Shown: piece after piece, positions 25,106-33,534 of the stretch
How the letters are laid out: every line of letters starts with the position of its first letter
How positions within the stretch are numbered: the first letter of the stretch is position 1
From: Ancylothrix sp036704045
GTDB lineage: Bacteria; Cyanobacteriota; Cyanobacteriia; Cyanobacteriales; Oscillatoriaceae
NCBI GenBank assembly: GCA_036704045.1
Contig: DATNQM010000039.1
Location: forward strand, 1 to 64,000
Direction: 5' to 3'
DNA length: 64,000 nucleotides
Program-made: the position numbers and the translations under genes
Notes under the pieces: model-generated
Told to the model about the DNA's origin: nothing
The model's input: only the letters and a program-made list of their open reading frames with translations
The model's database searches: none

Positions 25106-26122
25106 ATGTTGCAACTAATTGGCCGGCTGCTTGGGTGGCTTCGGGGTGGAACGTTAAATTTGTTGGCGATTGGCTTGGTGATTTTGCTGGTGTGGGGAAT
25201 TACTTCGCCGGTGGGGACATTGGTGTGGTGGTTGGGGGAAGGTGCAGAATCTCTGGGACTACGAAAAAACAAGCCAAAAAATTTATTAACACCCACTAAC
25301 AACACAACATCATTACCTCAAAAAGTTAATGATAATAACAAAACTTGTTATATTATTTTTCTGCCTGGAGTAGGAGATTTTTCTGCCGATGAATTAACTC
25401 CAGGGGAAACTTATTTTTTAAATCGGTTACTTCAACTCCACCCAAATTGTGTAGTCGTTTCTGATGTTTTTCCCTATTCTGCTGCTAATACAAGTTTAGG
25501 TGGAGGCCGGCCTTTAGCTAAGTTTTGGCAGTTTGCAAATGATGCCACCGGCTGGCTTGGTGGGGCTGAAGTTTTGATCAAAATTCGTAATCTTTGGCGG
25601 TTTGCAATTTCTGTGGATTCTCGCTATGGGCCGGTTTACAATCAAGGTATTGCTAATGCCATTATTGAACGAATGAATGCCCAAAATGCCATGCCACAAA
25701 ATCCCAAAAAACCAATTAAAATTGTGTTGATTGGTACAAGTGGTGGTGTTCAAGTTTCTCTGGGGGCTGCAACTTATTTAAAAAAATGGATAAATTCCGA
25801 AATTTTTGTGGTTTCAATAGGGGGGGTTTTTGATGGAAATCATGGTTTTGAAGCGGCAAACTATGTTTATCATTTAAAAGGCAAAAGAGATTTAATTGAA
25901 GATATTGGGGGCATTATTTTTGCTTCCCGGTGGTCTTGGGTTGTTGGTTCTCCTTTTAATCAAGCCCGACTGAGAAATAAATATACTGAACAAATTAGTG
26001 GCCCCCATGCCCATGATGGTGAGGAAGGTTATTTTGGAGAAAATGTTGCTAAGTCTCCTGATATTACCTATGTACAATTAACAGTAAAAGAAGTGGAAAA
26101 GTTGCCGTTTTGGCAACCCTAG
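25106..26122 (+). CDS. Membrane-anchored alpha/beta-hydrolase-like conserved protein
   Basis: 338 residues. One hydrophobic helix near the N-terminus (about 16-35) probably anchors it. The rest resembles an alpha/beta-hydrolase core: IIFLPGVGDFSADE (oxyanion-type strand and loop near 84-97), IVLIGTSGGVQVSLGA (nucleophile elbow G-T-S-G-G at about 209-216) and a late histidine in SGPHAHDGEEGYF. These could form a Ser-Asp-His triad, but the substrate is unknown. Convergent with the amidase gene 33 bases away. Confidence 0.6.
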   Translation: MLQLIGRLLGWLRGGTLNLLAIGLVILLVWGITSPVGTLVWWLGEGAESLGLRKNKPKNLLTPTNNTTSLPQKVNDNNKTCYIIFLPGVGDFSADELTPGETYFLNRLLQLHPNCVVVSDVFPYSAANTSLGGGRPLAKFWQFANDATGWLGGAEVLIKIRNLWRFAISVDSRYGPVYNQGIANAIIERMNAQNAMPQNPKKPIKIVLIGTSGGVQVSLGAATYLKKWINSEIFVVSIGGVFDGNHGFEAANYVYHLKGKRDLIEDIGGIIFASRWSWVVGSPFNQARLRNKYTEQISGPHAHDGEEGYFGENVAKSPDITYVQLTVKEVEKLPFWQP

Positions 26123-26155
26123 TTTAAACAATTTAAGAGAGATAAGTCGTCTTGC

Positions 26156-27904
26156 CTATCGGCTTTTTTCCACCCATTCTGTAATACCATCTGCCAGTGT
26201 ACGAGCTAGCCTTTTTTGTTCTTCAGAGTTGGTAATCCATTCAAACTCATAGGGATTAATCATAAATCCTAATTCTAACAACACCGAAGGGGCAATTGTA
26301 GGTCGGGTTAAGGCTAAATTATTCCAAAAAACTCCATAGGAAGGCCGGTTTAATTTTTCTACTAAATAATTATGTAAAAACACGGCTAAACTATGGGCTT
26401 GAGAATGATACCAAAACATTCCTACACCTTTTGTATTCATTGCATCCCCATTATCCGGCAAAGCATTGTAGTGAATACTTAAAGCCAGATTAGGTTCTTG
26501 TTTATTAATCATCATTACCCGATCTCCGGGTAACAAATCTATATCATCTTCTCTCGTCATTAAAACAGTTGCACCACGTTTAATTAGCTCTTCTCTTAAT
26601 AATTTAGAAACAACCAAAGTCACGTCTTTTTCTGGATAACCATTCGGCCCCCGTGCCCCAGAATCTTCTGGCCCTCCATGACCCGGATCGAGCATAATTG
26701 TCATCCCAGATAAGGGTGGGCCTGAATTTTCTCTGCTGGGTGGATTTCGTAAAGTTAGTACCAATGTTGTGCCGCGATATTCTAATTTATAACCCCATTG
26801 TTGGGCTGATTTTAAGTTGAAAATATACTGCACTTGTTCCGGGGCAACTTGTTGCCAATCTAAGCGAGAAATTAAAGAATTATCGTCAAAACGAATAGTA
26901 TCTGTTTGGGCTGTTGTGTTGTATAAAGTCAGGGTGAATGTATTTCCTCCCTCTTGTACAGAAACGGGTACTGCTACTTCTAAAGGAAATAATATTTCTG
27001 TTCCCCCTGGCACTATCCGGGATGCTAAACTACGAATAAGAGATTTTGGTGGAACAGGGCCAGTAAAAATTTTGGTTTCGCTACCTTTTATCCAGCCACC
27101 ATAATCTAAACGTAACCATTCTCCATCTCTTGCGGTAATAGTTGCTTGGGTTCCTTTGGGTAAAGGAGTCAGGCGCGAATGATCGGTACTGGGGCCGGTT
27201 CTAGCCACACCGGCATCCACTGTTACTTCAGCAATTTCTATTTGGGATCTTGATAAAATTATTACATTTCCGGGTGCTTTTTGGAGAAAACTTTTGTTAT
27301 TTAAAGTAACTTTAAACAAAGGCATTCCTAAGTTACCTGGTGTGGATGCAGCCACACAACCTTGATATTTTTCTGCGGTGATGGTGGGTTGATTAGAATC
27401 GGTTAAAACAGCAGAATTAGGTGGAAGTTGTACTTTTTGAGTAGCAGAAAGAGGGATAATTTTATCGCCTAATTGAACAGTGACTTGAGCACTGGCCGGT
27501 GCTACAGCCCCAAAACAAATTAATTCTCCTGGTTGGCGGTAAATATCTGCCGATGGTGTTAAAGAATCTGGCGCAAAACCCAATTCCATAGGCATTTGTT
27601 TTAGGGCTGATTCTCGTGTAACTTTGATTTGCAATTGTTGATTTTGATAACGCAACTCAAATAAATTTTCCCCAAGTTGTAAAGGGAAACTTGGCGCAAA
27701 ATGACCCGCCGGACTGCGCTCAATTTTTTGATTATTAACAAATACGTCACCGCCAGGGGGTGCAGTTCCAATTAAAAAGATTTTTTCGGAAATGGTTTTG
27801 TGATTTGGGGATGGATAGGCCACAAATAAACCTTGTTGAGCATGGGCAGGAGAGACTATCATCATAAAACTCATTACTGATAATCCTAGAAGTTTGTTCA
27901 TCAA
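26156..27904 (-). CDS. N-acetylmuramoyl-L-alanine amidase (Amidase_3 family)
   Basis: Periplasmic zinc amidase that cuts the bond between N-acetylmuramic acid and the peptide stem of peptidoglycan. The 582-residue protein has a signal peptide (1-22, ending AHAQ), a beta-rich region with an SH3-like segment (about 220-275), an AMIN-like region (about 285-370) and the catalytic domain (about 385-580). The zinc-ligand motif is MLDPGHGG, then a conserved Glu in YPEKDVTL, the second His in LSIHYNA, and the catalytic Glu in LLELGFM. In filamentous cyanobacteria such amidases make septal nanopores and split daughter cells; whether this is AmiC itself is not certain. Confidence 0.9.
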   Translation of the reverse strand: MMNKLLGLSVMSFMMIVSPAHAQQGLFVAYPSPNHKTISEKIFLIGTAPPGGDVFVNNQKIERSPAGHFAPSFPLQLGENLFELRYQNQQLQIKVTRESALKQMPMELGFAPDSLTPSADIYRQPGELICFGAVAPASAQVTVQLGDKIIPLSATQKVQLPPNSAVLTDSNQPTITAEKYQGCVAASTPGNLGMPLFKVTLNNKSFLQKAPGNVIILSRSQIEIAEVTVDAGVARTGPSTDHSRLTPLPKGTQATITARDGEWLRLDYGGWIKGSETKIFTGPVPPKSLIRSLASRIVPGGTEILFPLEVAVPVSVQEGGNTFTLTLYNTTAQTDTIRFDDNSLISRLDWQQVAPEQVQYIFNLKSAQQWGYKLEYRGTTLVLTLRNPPSRENSGPPLSGMTIMLDPGHGGPEDSGARGPNGYPEKDVTLVVSKLLREELIKRGATVLMTREDDIDLLPGDRVMMINKQEPNLALSIHYNALPDNGDAMNTKGVGMFWYHSQAHSLAVFLHNYLVEKLNRPSYGVFWNNLALTRPTIAPSVLLELGFMINPYEFEWITNSEEQKRLARTLADGITEWVEKSR

Positions 27905-28276
27905 GTTTTTACCTTTACAGATTTAACTAAAATCATTCTTGTCAATATAGCAGTAATCCGCACAATTATAAGCATGGCCTATAAACAAAAATTTAAAATT
28001 ACTGGGCGCTAGGTAAAAAAACATGAGAGACAGTAAAAAAGTTAATCATAAGGCTTGCATTATAAATTTTTTTGAGCAAATTTACACTGAGGAGGGTAAA
28101 ATTAATAAGAACGTCAAAAAACCTCTGGAATAAAGAGTGATTGTTGTTTGGCAATCATCAGATGTGTCACTTTTTGCCGGTAACAGCATCCAAGTAAGGG
28201 GGCTGCAAACTGTAGCCCACTGTGGCACAATTGATACCAAGCGTAGGGCGTAGATTTGTTAGGTCAAAAGAATTTT
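27905..28276. other. Intergenic region between amidase gene and pyrG
   Basis: 372 bases between divergent genes, so it holds both promoters, but I could not place clean -35/-10 pairs. It contains a short inverted repeat TGATTG-N8-CAATCA (28138-28157). A 36-codon open frame (28023-28133) has no ribosome binding site and is not called. Confidence 0.5.
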
Positions 28277-29914
28277 ATGACGAAATTTGTGTTTGTCACC
28301 GGCGGAGTTGTCTCCAGTATTGGTAAGGGAATTGTTGCGGCTTCTTTGGGTAGGTTGCTGAAATCACGGGATTATTCGGTTTCTGTTTTGAAACTAGATC
28401 CTTACATAAATGTCGATCCAGGCACTATGAGTCCGTTTCAACATGGAGAAGTTTTTGTAACTCAAGATGGGGCAGAAACTGACCTTGATTTAGGACATTA
28501 TGAGCGTTTTACAGAAACTTCAATGTCACGTCTTAATAGTGTCACTACTGGCAGTATCTATCAAGCAGTCATTAATAAAGAGCGTCGTGGTGATTATCAA
28601 GGGGGAACGGTACAGGTGATTCCTCATATCACCAATGAAATAAAAGAACGCATTCGCCGTGTGGCAAAAAATACAAATCCTGATGTAGTTATTACTGAAA
28701 TTGGTGGGACGGTTGGTGATATTGAATCGTTGCCTTTTTTGGAAGCAATTCGTCAATTTCGTAAAGATGTAGGACGAAATAATGTGATATATATGCACGT
28801 TACTTTGATTCCTTGGATTCCTGCGGCCGGTGAAATGAAAACAAAACCAACGCAGCACTCAGTTAAAGAATTGCGTTCTATTGGTATTCAGCCAGATATC
28901 TTAGTGTGCCGGTCTGATCGACCCCTGCAACCGGGAATGAAGGATAAACTTTCGGAATTTTGCGATGTACCGACCGAATGTGTGATCAGCGCTATAGATG
29001 CCAGTAGCATCTATGAAGTACCCCTGAGTCTTGAACGCGAAGGACTCGCGGAACAAGTGTTAGATTTGTTGAACCTGGAACAGCGAAAGCCAGACCTCAG
29101 CGATTGGCAAGTGTTGGTAGAACGTTTATATCAAGGCGGCGACCGCGTTGAAATTGCCATTGTTGGTAAATATGTGAGATTGAACGATGCTTATTTATCT
29201 GTTGTAGAAGCATTGCGTCACGCTTCCATTGCTACGGGATGTGAGCTATCTTTACGGTGGGTAAACTCCGAAGAAATTGAAGTAAACGGCCCTCATCCCT
29301 ACCTTAAAGGAGTCCAAGGAATCTTGGTGCCAGGGGGTTTTGGAATTCGCGGAGTTGATGGCAAAATAGCGGCTATTGAATACGCCCGTGAAAATAAAAT
29401 TCCCTTCTTGGGATTATGTTTAGGAATGCAGTGCTCTGTAATAGAATGGGCTCGGCATATTGGGGGATTAAAAGATGCCAATAGTGCCGAATTTGATCCC
29501 CTCACCACCAATCCGGTTATTAATTTATTGCCCGAACAACATGATGTGGTGGACTTGGGAGGAACGATGCGTTTAGGCTTATATCCTTGTCGAGTTGCGA
29601 CGGATACTTTGGCGTTTAAACTATATCAACAAGAAGTAGTTTATGAGCGTCATCGCCATCGTTATGAGTTTAATAATGCCTACCGTAACTTATTCCTAGA
29701 AAGTGGTTTTGTCATTAGCGGAACTTCTCCCGATGGCCGGTTGGTAGAAATAATTGAATTGCGCGATCATCCGTTTTTTATTGCTACGCAATTTCACCCA
29801 GAGTTTCAGTCTTGCCCTAATACGCCTCACTGCCTATTTCAAGGATTTATGGAAGCATCAATGGAAAAGTTGCAAAGCTTACCAATGCGTAATTTAACGG
29901 CAGAAGTATTTTAA
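28277..29914 (+). CDS. pyrG: CTP synthase
   Basis: Makes CTP from UTP, ATP and glutamine. The start is taken at ATG 28277 because the family begins MTKFVFVTGGVVSSIGKG; an in-frame TTG 21 bases upstream would add seven unconserved residues. 545 residues. The N-terminal synthetase domain (about 1-270) has the phosphate loop GGVVSSIGKG (about 9-18) and the FQHGEVFVTQDGAE motif. The C-terminal class I glutamine amidotransferase has the nucleophile-cysteine motif GLCLGMQ and the FHPEFQS histidine/glutamate pair. A 72-residue gene follows after 38 bases, perhaps in the same transcript. Confidence 0.97.
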   Translation: MTKFVFVTGGVVSSIGKGIVAASLGRLLKSRDYSVSVLKLDPYINVDPGTMSPFQHGEVFVTQDGAETDLDLGHYERFTETSMSRLNSVTTGSIYQAVINKERRGDYQGGTVQVIPHITNEIKERIRRVAKNTNPDVVITEIGGTVGDIESLPFLEAIRQFRKDVGRNNVIYMHVTLIPWIPAAGEMKTKPTQHSVKELRSIGIQPDILVCRSDRPLQPGMKDKLSEFCDVPTECVISAIDASSIYEVPLSLEREGLAEQVLDLLNLEQRKPDLSDWQVLVERLYQGGDRVEIAIVGKYVRLNDAYLSVVEALRHASIATGCELSLRWVNSEEIEVNGPHPYLKGVQGILVPGGFGIRGVDGKIAAIEYARENKIPFLGLCLGMQCSVIEWARHIGGLKDANSAEFDPLTTNPVINLLPEQHDVVDLGGTMRLGLYPCRVATDTLAFKLYQQEVVYERHRHRYEFNNAYRNLFLESGFVISGTSPDGRLVEIIELRDHPFFIATQFHPEFQSCPNTPHCLFQGFMEASMEKLQSLPMRNLTAEVF

Positions 29915-29952
29915 GGGAATGATAGCACCGGCACTAGAGATAAGGGGGTTTT

Positions 29953-30171
29953 GTGGCGTACTGGATCAAAATTAATTACGAACGGGATAAACAAACCCAC
30001 GTTATCGATCTAGATCGCATAGGTGCTTTTTCCCTTTTTTGGAATGGCCGAGTAACGCTTTATTTACCTAATGGCGAACCCCTCGTTGTCACTCAGCATA
30101 GTGACCCAGAATCTTATCACAAAGTTTTGGATTATATTGAGAAAACAACGGGGTTTGTTGTTAGTCATTAG
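29953..30171 (+). CDS. Small conserved hypothetical protein
   Basis: 72 residues starting at GTG 29953, with a good ribosome binding site TAAGGGGG at 29941-29948. Sequence MAYWIKINYERDKQTHVIDLDRIGAF continues with alternating hydrophobic residues (RVTLYLPNG, PLVVTQH), so a small beta-sheet fold is likely. It has no cysteine, signal peptide or membrane helix. I do not recognise the family. It may be co-transcribed with pyrG and is followed by a terminator serving the convergent glucokinase gene. Confidence 0.7.
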   Translation: MAYWIKINYERDKQTHVIDLDRIGAFSLFWNGRVTLYLPNGEPLVVTQHSDPESYHKVLDYIEKTTGFVVSH

Positions 30172-30179
30172 TTAGTTTT

Positions 30180-30216
30180 AAAAAAGCAAGGTAGAGGCAG
30201 ATATGATGCCTGCCTT
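30180..30216 (-). terminator. Intrinsic terminator of the ROK kinase gene
   Basis: On the minus strand: AAGG (30216-30213) and AGGCA (30211-30207), a 7-base loop, then TGCCT (30199-30195) and CCTT (30191-30188), followed by GC and six U residues (A-run 30180-30185). The two stem sections are separated by a small asymmetric bulge. Located 14 bases past the glucokinase stop. Confidence 0.6.
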
Positions 30217-30229
30217 ACCAAGTTAAGGT

Positions 30230-31123
30230 TTATTTATTAGCTATCTGCCATGCCAATTTAGCGGCACCTACCATGCCGGCAGTGTTACCTAATTCTGCGG
30301 TTAAAACTTGTAAGTCTGACCGGCATTCTGGGATGACTCGGCGCTCAATTTCTGCGATGGTTGCTGGTAAGAAAAATTCTGCACTCGCCGCAACTCCGCC
30401 TCCTAAAATCACCGCTTCTGGGGTTAAAACATAGATTAAACTTGCTAAACCGGCCCCTAATTGATGTCCGTAAGTTTGCCAAAATTCTAATGCTTGACGG
30501 TTGCCTGCTTTCGCTGAGTGGCCGAGTTCCGCAGGTTCAGCGCCGGTGCGACGGCGAATTGCTTGGACAGAAACGTGTTGCTCTAATGATCCCCTATTGC
30601 CACTATGACATTCTGCACCGTATAGGTCAATTGTGATTAAACCAAGTTCGCCAGCGGAGCCAGTGTGGCCGGTGAATAACTCTCCGTTTAGTATAATTGC
30701 TCCCCCTACTCCGGTACCTAATGTGAGCATAATTAAATTACGAAAGTGGCGACCGGCCCCTAACCAAGCTTCGCCTAGGCCGGCGCAGTTGGCATCATTG
30801 GCCATGATCACAGGCAGGCCGGTGTTTTTTTCTAACCAGTCGGCGAGGGGTACATTGTGCCAGCCACTAAGATTAATGGCGACTTTGGCAATGCGTCCTG
30901 TGGCATCCACCGGCCCCGGTGTCCCGACACCAATAGCGGCGCATTCTTGCTTGGGATCAAGTTGAGAAATAGCCTCTGCCATGACTTGAAAAACGCTGGT
31001 TGGAGTGGCCGGTTGGGGGGTAGGAATACTGAGGGTTTCGTGGCAATTTCCACTGTGATCAAATCGCCCTATTTTGATGGCGCTTCCGCCTAAATCGATG
31101 CCTATTACTTGTTTGTTTTTCAT
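30230..31123 (-). CDS. ROK-family sugar kinase (glucokinase-like)
   Basis: Phosphorylates a hexose, most likely glucose, using ATP. The 297-residue protein has the phosphate-1 motif GIDLGGSAIKIG (8-19), the sugar-binding ANDANCAGLGEAW (catalytic Asp in the second position pair), the LGTGVGGAI phosphate-2 loop and the adenosine loop VILGGGVA. The ROK zinc site is odd: the usual CxCGxxGC reads CHSGNRGS, so only one of the expected cysteines remains. Such loss would change or remove zinc binding. Convergent with pyrG and its follower; ends at its own terminator. Confidence 0.88.
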   Translation of the reverse strand: MKNKQVIGIDLGGSAIKIGRFDHSGNCHETLSIPTPQPATPTSVFQVMAEAISQLDPKQECAAIGVGTPGPVDATGRIAKVAINLSGWHNVPLADWLEKNTGLPVIMANDANCAGLGEAWLGAGRHFRNLIMLTLGTGVGGAIILNGELFTGHTGSAGELGLITIDLYGAECHSGNRGSLEQHVSVQAIRRRTGAEPAELGHSAKAGNRQALEFWQTYGHQLGAGLASLIYVLTPEAVILGGGVAASAEFFLPATIAEIERRVIPECRSDLQVLTAELGNTAGMVGAAKLAWQIANK

Positions 31124-31230
31124 GGTAATGAGATGCAGTTTTTTCTATTATCTATTCTAAGGTTTTTTGAAAGGCATAAATTAAAAATCAAAAGGCAGAT
31201 TTTCTTGACCTAGTTTTAGGTGAAAAAAAT

Positions 31231-33471
31231 TTAGCTGATAACCAACCTTTGATAAAAGTCTTCTAAAGTTTTAATGGGTTTTAAGTCATCCCAAAGAACA
31301 TTTTGGTGATGTTTCAAACGCTCAATAATATTGTGTCTCCAGACATGATCTGTCCCTAAACGAACAGCTATTTCTATGTAGTCTGCTTTTTCTTTGGCAA
31401 TAAGAGAATAGAGATTTAGCATTTTTAAAATACCGTAGGAGTGCCGACCTCGCATTAATTCCCCTGGGTAAGTAACCACAGGCAAATTACACGCTAAAGC
31501 TTCGAGAGTTGTGTGTCCACCTGACCAGCAAAAACTATCTAAATAAACATCAGAAATTAAGTTGAGGTTCCAATAATCATTTTCATTGAGTTTTGGCAAA
31601 ATTACGCAATAGTTATCGAAGTTGAGATTGTAGTTAGCAAATGAGCGTTTAACTCGCTGCCTAAATCTTTCCGCAATAGCCGAATTAGGGCGGGCTATAA
31701 ATACAAATTGGGCTTGAGGAACTCTCTGGGCTATGGCAGCAAATACGCCATCATATTGAGGTAAGTATTTATGAAAAGTTTGGCAGCAAAGATAGACAAC
31801 AGCATCGTTACGAAGTTGAAAATCTGCACGGGTTTTTGTAGAAGGTATTAGGGCCGGTTTTGCGTAGGAAATTCCGAGATTGGGAAGTAAAACAACTCGT
31901 TCTGAATAGTGTTGTTGAGGGTTGGCAGGTTCCATTAATTCACTTGATAAAAAGTAATCAATGGTGGGTAAACCTGAAGTTTCTGGATGGGCCCAAGTTG
32001 TACACTGAACCGGCGCAAGTTTCATCGCTGCAAGGGGTGTTATTTGAGCCTGTTGTCCGATGTCAATATAAACTAAAATATGGAGATTATCGGCTAAAAT
32101 TTCTTCGGCAATTTTTTCTATATCTGTAAGGTTTTCAGAGAATTTATGGCTGTGTTTTTTGAAGGTTTCAGTATATTCGTCTACGCGGTTGTTTAGGTAA
32201 TAGCAATAAATTTCAAATTTTTCTGGGTTGTGTTGAGTTACCCATCCCAGGCTGAGTTTTCCAACAGTATGTCCCCAAAAACAACCGGAAACATAACCGA
32301 TGCGAATTTTGCCATTTTCACCCATTAGCGGCATTTTTCTTTTTTGTACCCATTGCGGATAATTTGCCGCTACAATTTTGTGTACCCAGTTGCCATATTG
32401 TTTTTGTAAGTCGATGTTACTATAACCTTGGGCTGCTAAAAAAAAGTTAGAATGTTGGCTAATTCCTGATAAGGCATTTTTTTTATCTTGTTCAGTTTCT
32501 AGGGGCGTTTGTTTGATTAACTCAGTTAAATTTTCGGTATAGCGAGAGCGGTAATATTCTATTTCTTGATAATTATTATAAATAACAGGTAAATTGAGGT
32601 AATAAATAAATTTAAATAAAGTTTTTTGAGGAAATAATTTAGATGCTATTTGGGCAATTACTGTAACTTCGTTAGGGTTTCCTGTTTCTCCTAAAACTCC
32701 TATATACCCAAGATACAAATCGGCACATTTTGGGTAATTTATAATTGCTTCGCGGTAAGTTTTTATAGCTTTTTCTAATTGTTCCAGTTTTTGATAACTA
32801 TGGGCTAAGGCTTGGTATAAAGTTACTTCGCCTTTTTGATGTTCTAAAAATTGGGTAAAAATTTCTATGGTTTCTTGATATCTTTGATGTTGATAAAAAT
32901 AATTTCCTGCATATAATAAGGCTTGGGCTGGATCTTTTTGTAAGCCTCGGACAATTTCCAGGTTTTGTAAAATTTCTTCGTCTCCTGGTTTAAGTTTTAT
33001 GGCAGTTTCATACGCCTCTATTGCCTCATCAATTTGACAGCGCAACACCAGTAAATTTCCCATATTTACATAACTGCCAAACTGATCGGGGTCAGCTGTA
33101 AGTGCCTGCCAAAAAAGTTCTTCTGCGCGTTCAATATTTCCAGCAGATAGATAAAGATTTCCTAAATTATTATAGGCATCAATCCACATTTCATCGAGGG
33201 CAATTGTATCTTTGTAAGCTTGTGCGGCTAACCCCGGTTGACCTAATTTTTCTAATACCAAACCGAGGGTATAATAGCCTCTGGCATCAAGTCCATTTTC
33301 TGCAATGCTTTTTACTAACAAGTCTTTCGCTTCTTGATAACGCTTAGTTAGATAATAAATTACCGCTATATTTTGCAAAGCTTCTGAGTTTGTTGGATCG
33401 TCTTGCAAAATTTTTAGATAAGTTTTTTCGGCTTCTTCAAAATTGCTAGTTATAGGAAAATCAGCGTCCAT
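31231..33471 (-). CDS. TPR protein with O-GlcNAc-transferase-like (GT41) catalytic domain
   Basis: 746 residues. The N-terminal half (about 8-290) consists of TPR repeats such as AEKTYLKILQDDPTNSEAL, AAQAYKDTIALDEMWIDAYNNLGNL and AIEAYETAIKLKPGDEEIL. The C-terminal half (about 385-740) resembles SPINDLY/OGT transferases: IRIGYVSGCFWGHTVG, CTTWAHPETSGLPTIDYFLSS, AVVYLCCQTFHKYLP and the donor-loop SGGHTTLEALACNLPVVT. In this family UDP-sugar is transferred to Ser/Thr of proteins; bacterial targets are mostly unknown. The gene lies 64 bases from the GT2 gene upstream on the same strand, so the two probably share a transcript. Confidence 0.85.
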   Translation of the reverse strand: MDADFPITSNFEEAEKTYLKILQDDPTNSEALQNIAVIYYLTKRYQEAKDLLVKSIAENGLDARGYYTLGLVLEKLGQPGLAAQAYKDTIALDEMWIDAYNNLGNLYLSAGNIERAEELFWQALTADPDQFGSYVNMGNLLVLRCQIDEAIEAYETAIKLKPGDEEILQNLEIVRGLQKDPAQALLYAGNYFYQHQRYQETIEIFTQFLEHQKGEVTLYQALAHSYQKLEQLEKAIKTYREAIINYPKCADLYLGYIGVLGETGNPNEVTVIAQIASKLFPQKTLFKFIYYLNLPVIYNNYQEIEYYRSRYTENLTELIKQTPLETEQDKKNALSGISQHSNFFLAAQGYSNIDLQKQYGNWVHKIVAANYPQWVQKRKMPLMGENGKIRIGYVSGCFWGHTVGKLSLGWVTQHNPEKFEIYCYYLNNRVDEYTETFKKHSHKFSENLTDIEKIAEEILADNLHILVYIDIGQQAQITPLAAMKLAPVQCTTWAHPETSGLPTIDYFLSSELMEPANPQQHYSERVVLLPNLGISYAKPALIPSTKTRADFQLRNDAVVYLCCQTFHKYLPQYDGVFAAIAQRVPQAQFVFIARPNSAIAERFRQRVKRSFANYNLNFDNYCVILPKLNENDYWNLNLISDVYLDSFCWSGGHTTLEALACNLPVVTYPGELMRGRHSYGILKMLNLYSLIAKEKADYIEIAVRLGTDHVWRHNIIERLKHHQNVLWDDLKPIKTLEDFYQRLVIS

Positions 33472-33534
33472 AGAAATTTAAGAGATTAGAAATAAATTAT
33501 AACATTTTTTGGCAAAAATAAGTTTTTTTATATG

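Noticed and set aside
28023..28133. 36-codon open frame upstream of pyrG
   Set aside because: No ribosome binding site before its ATG, and the peptide resembles no known small protein; probably chance in AT-rich DNA.
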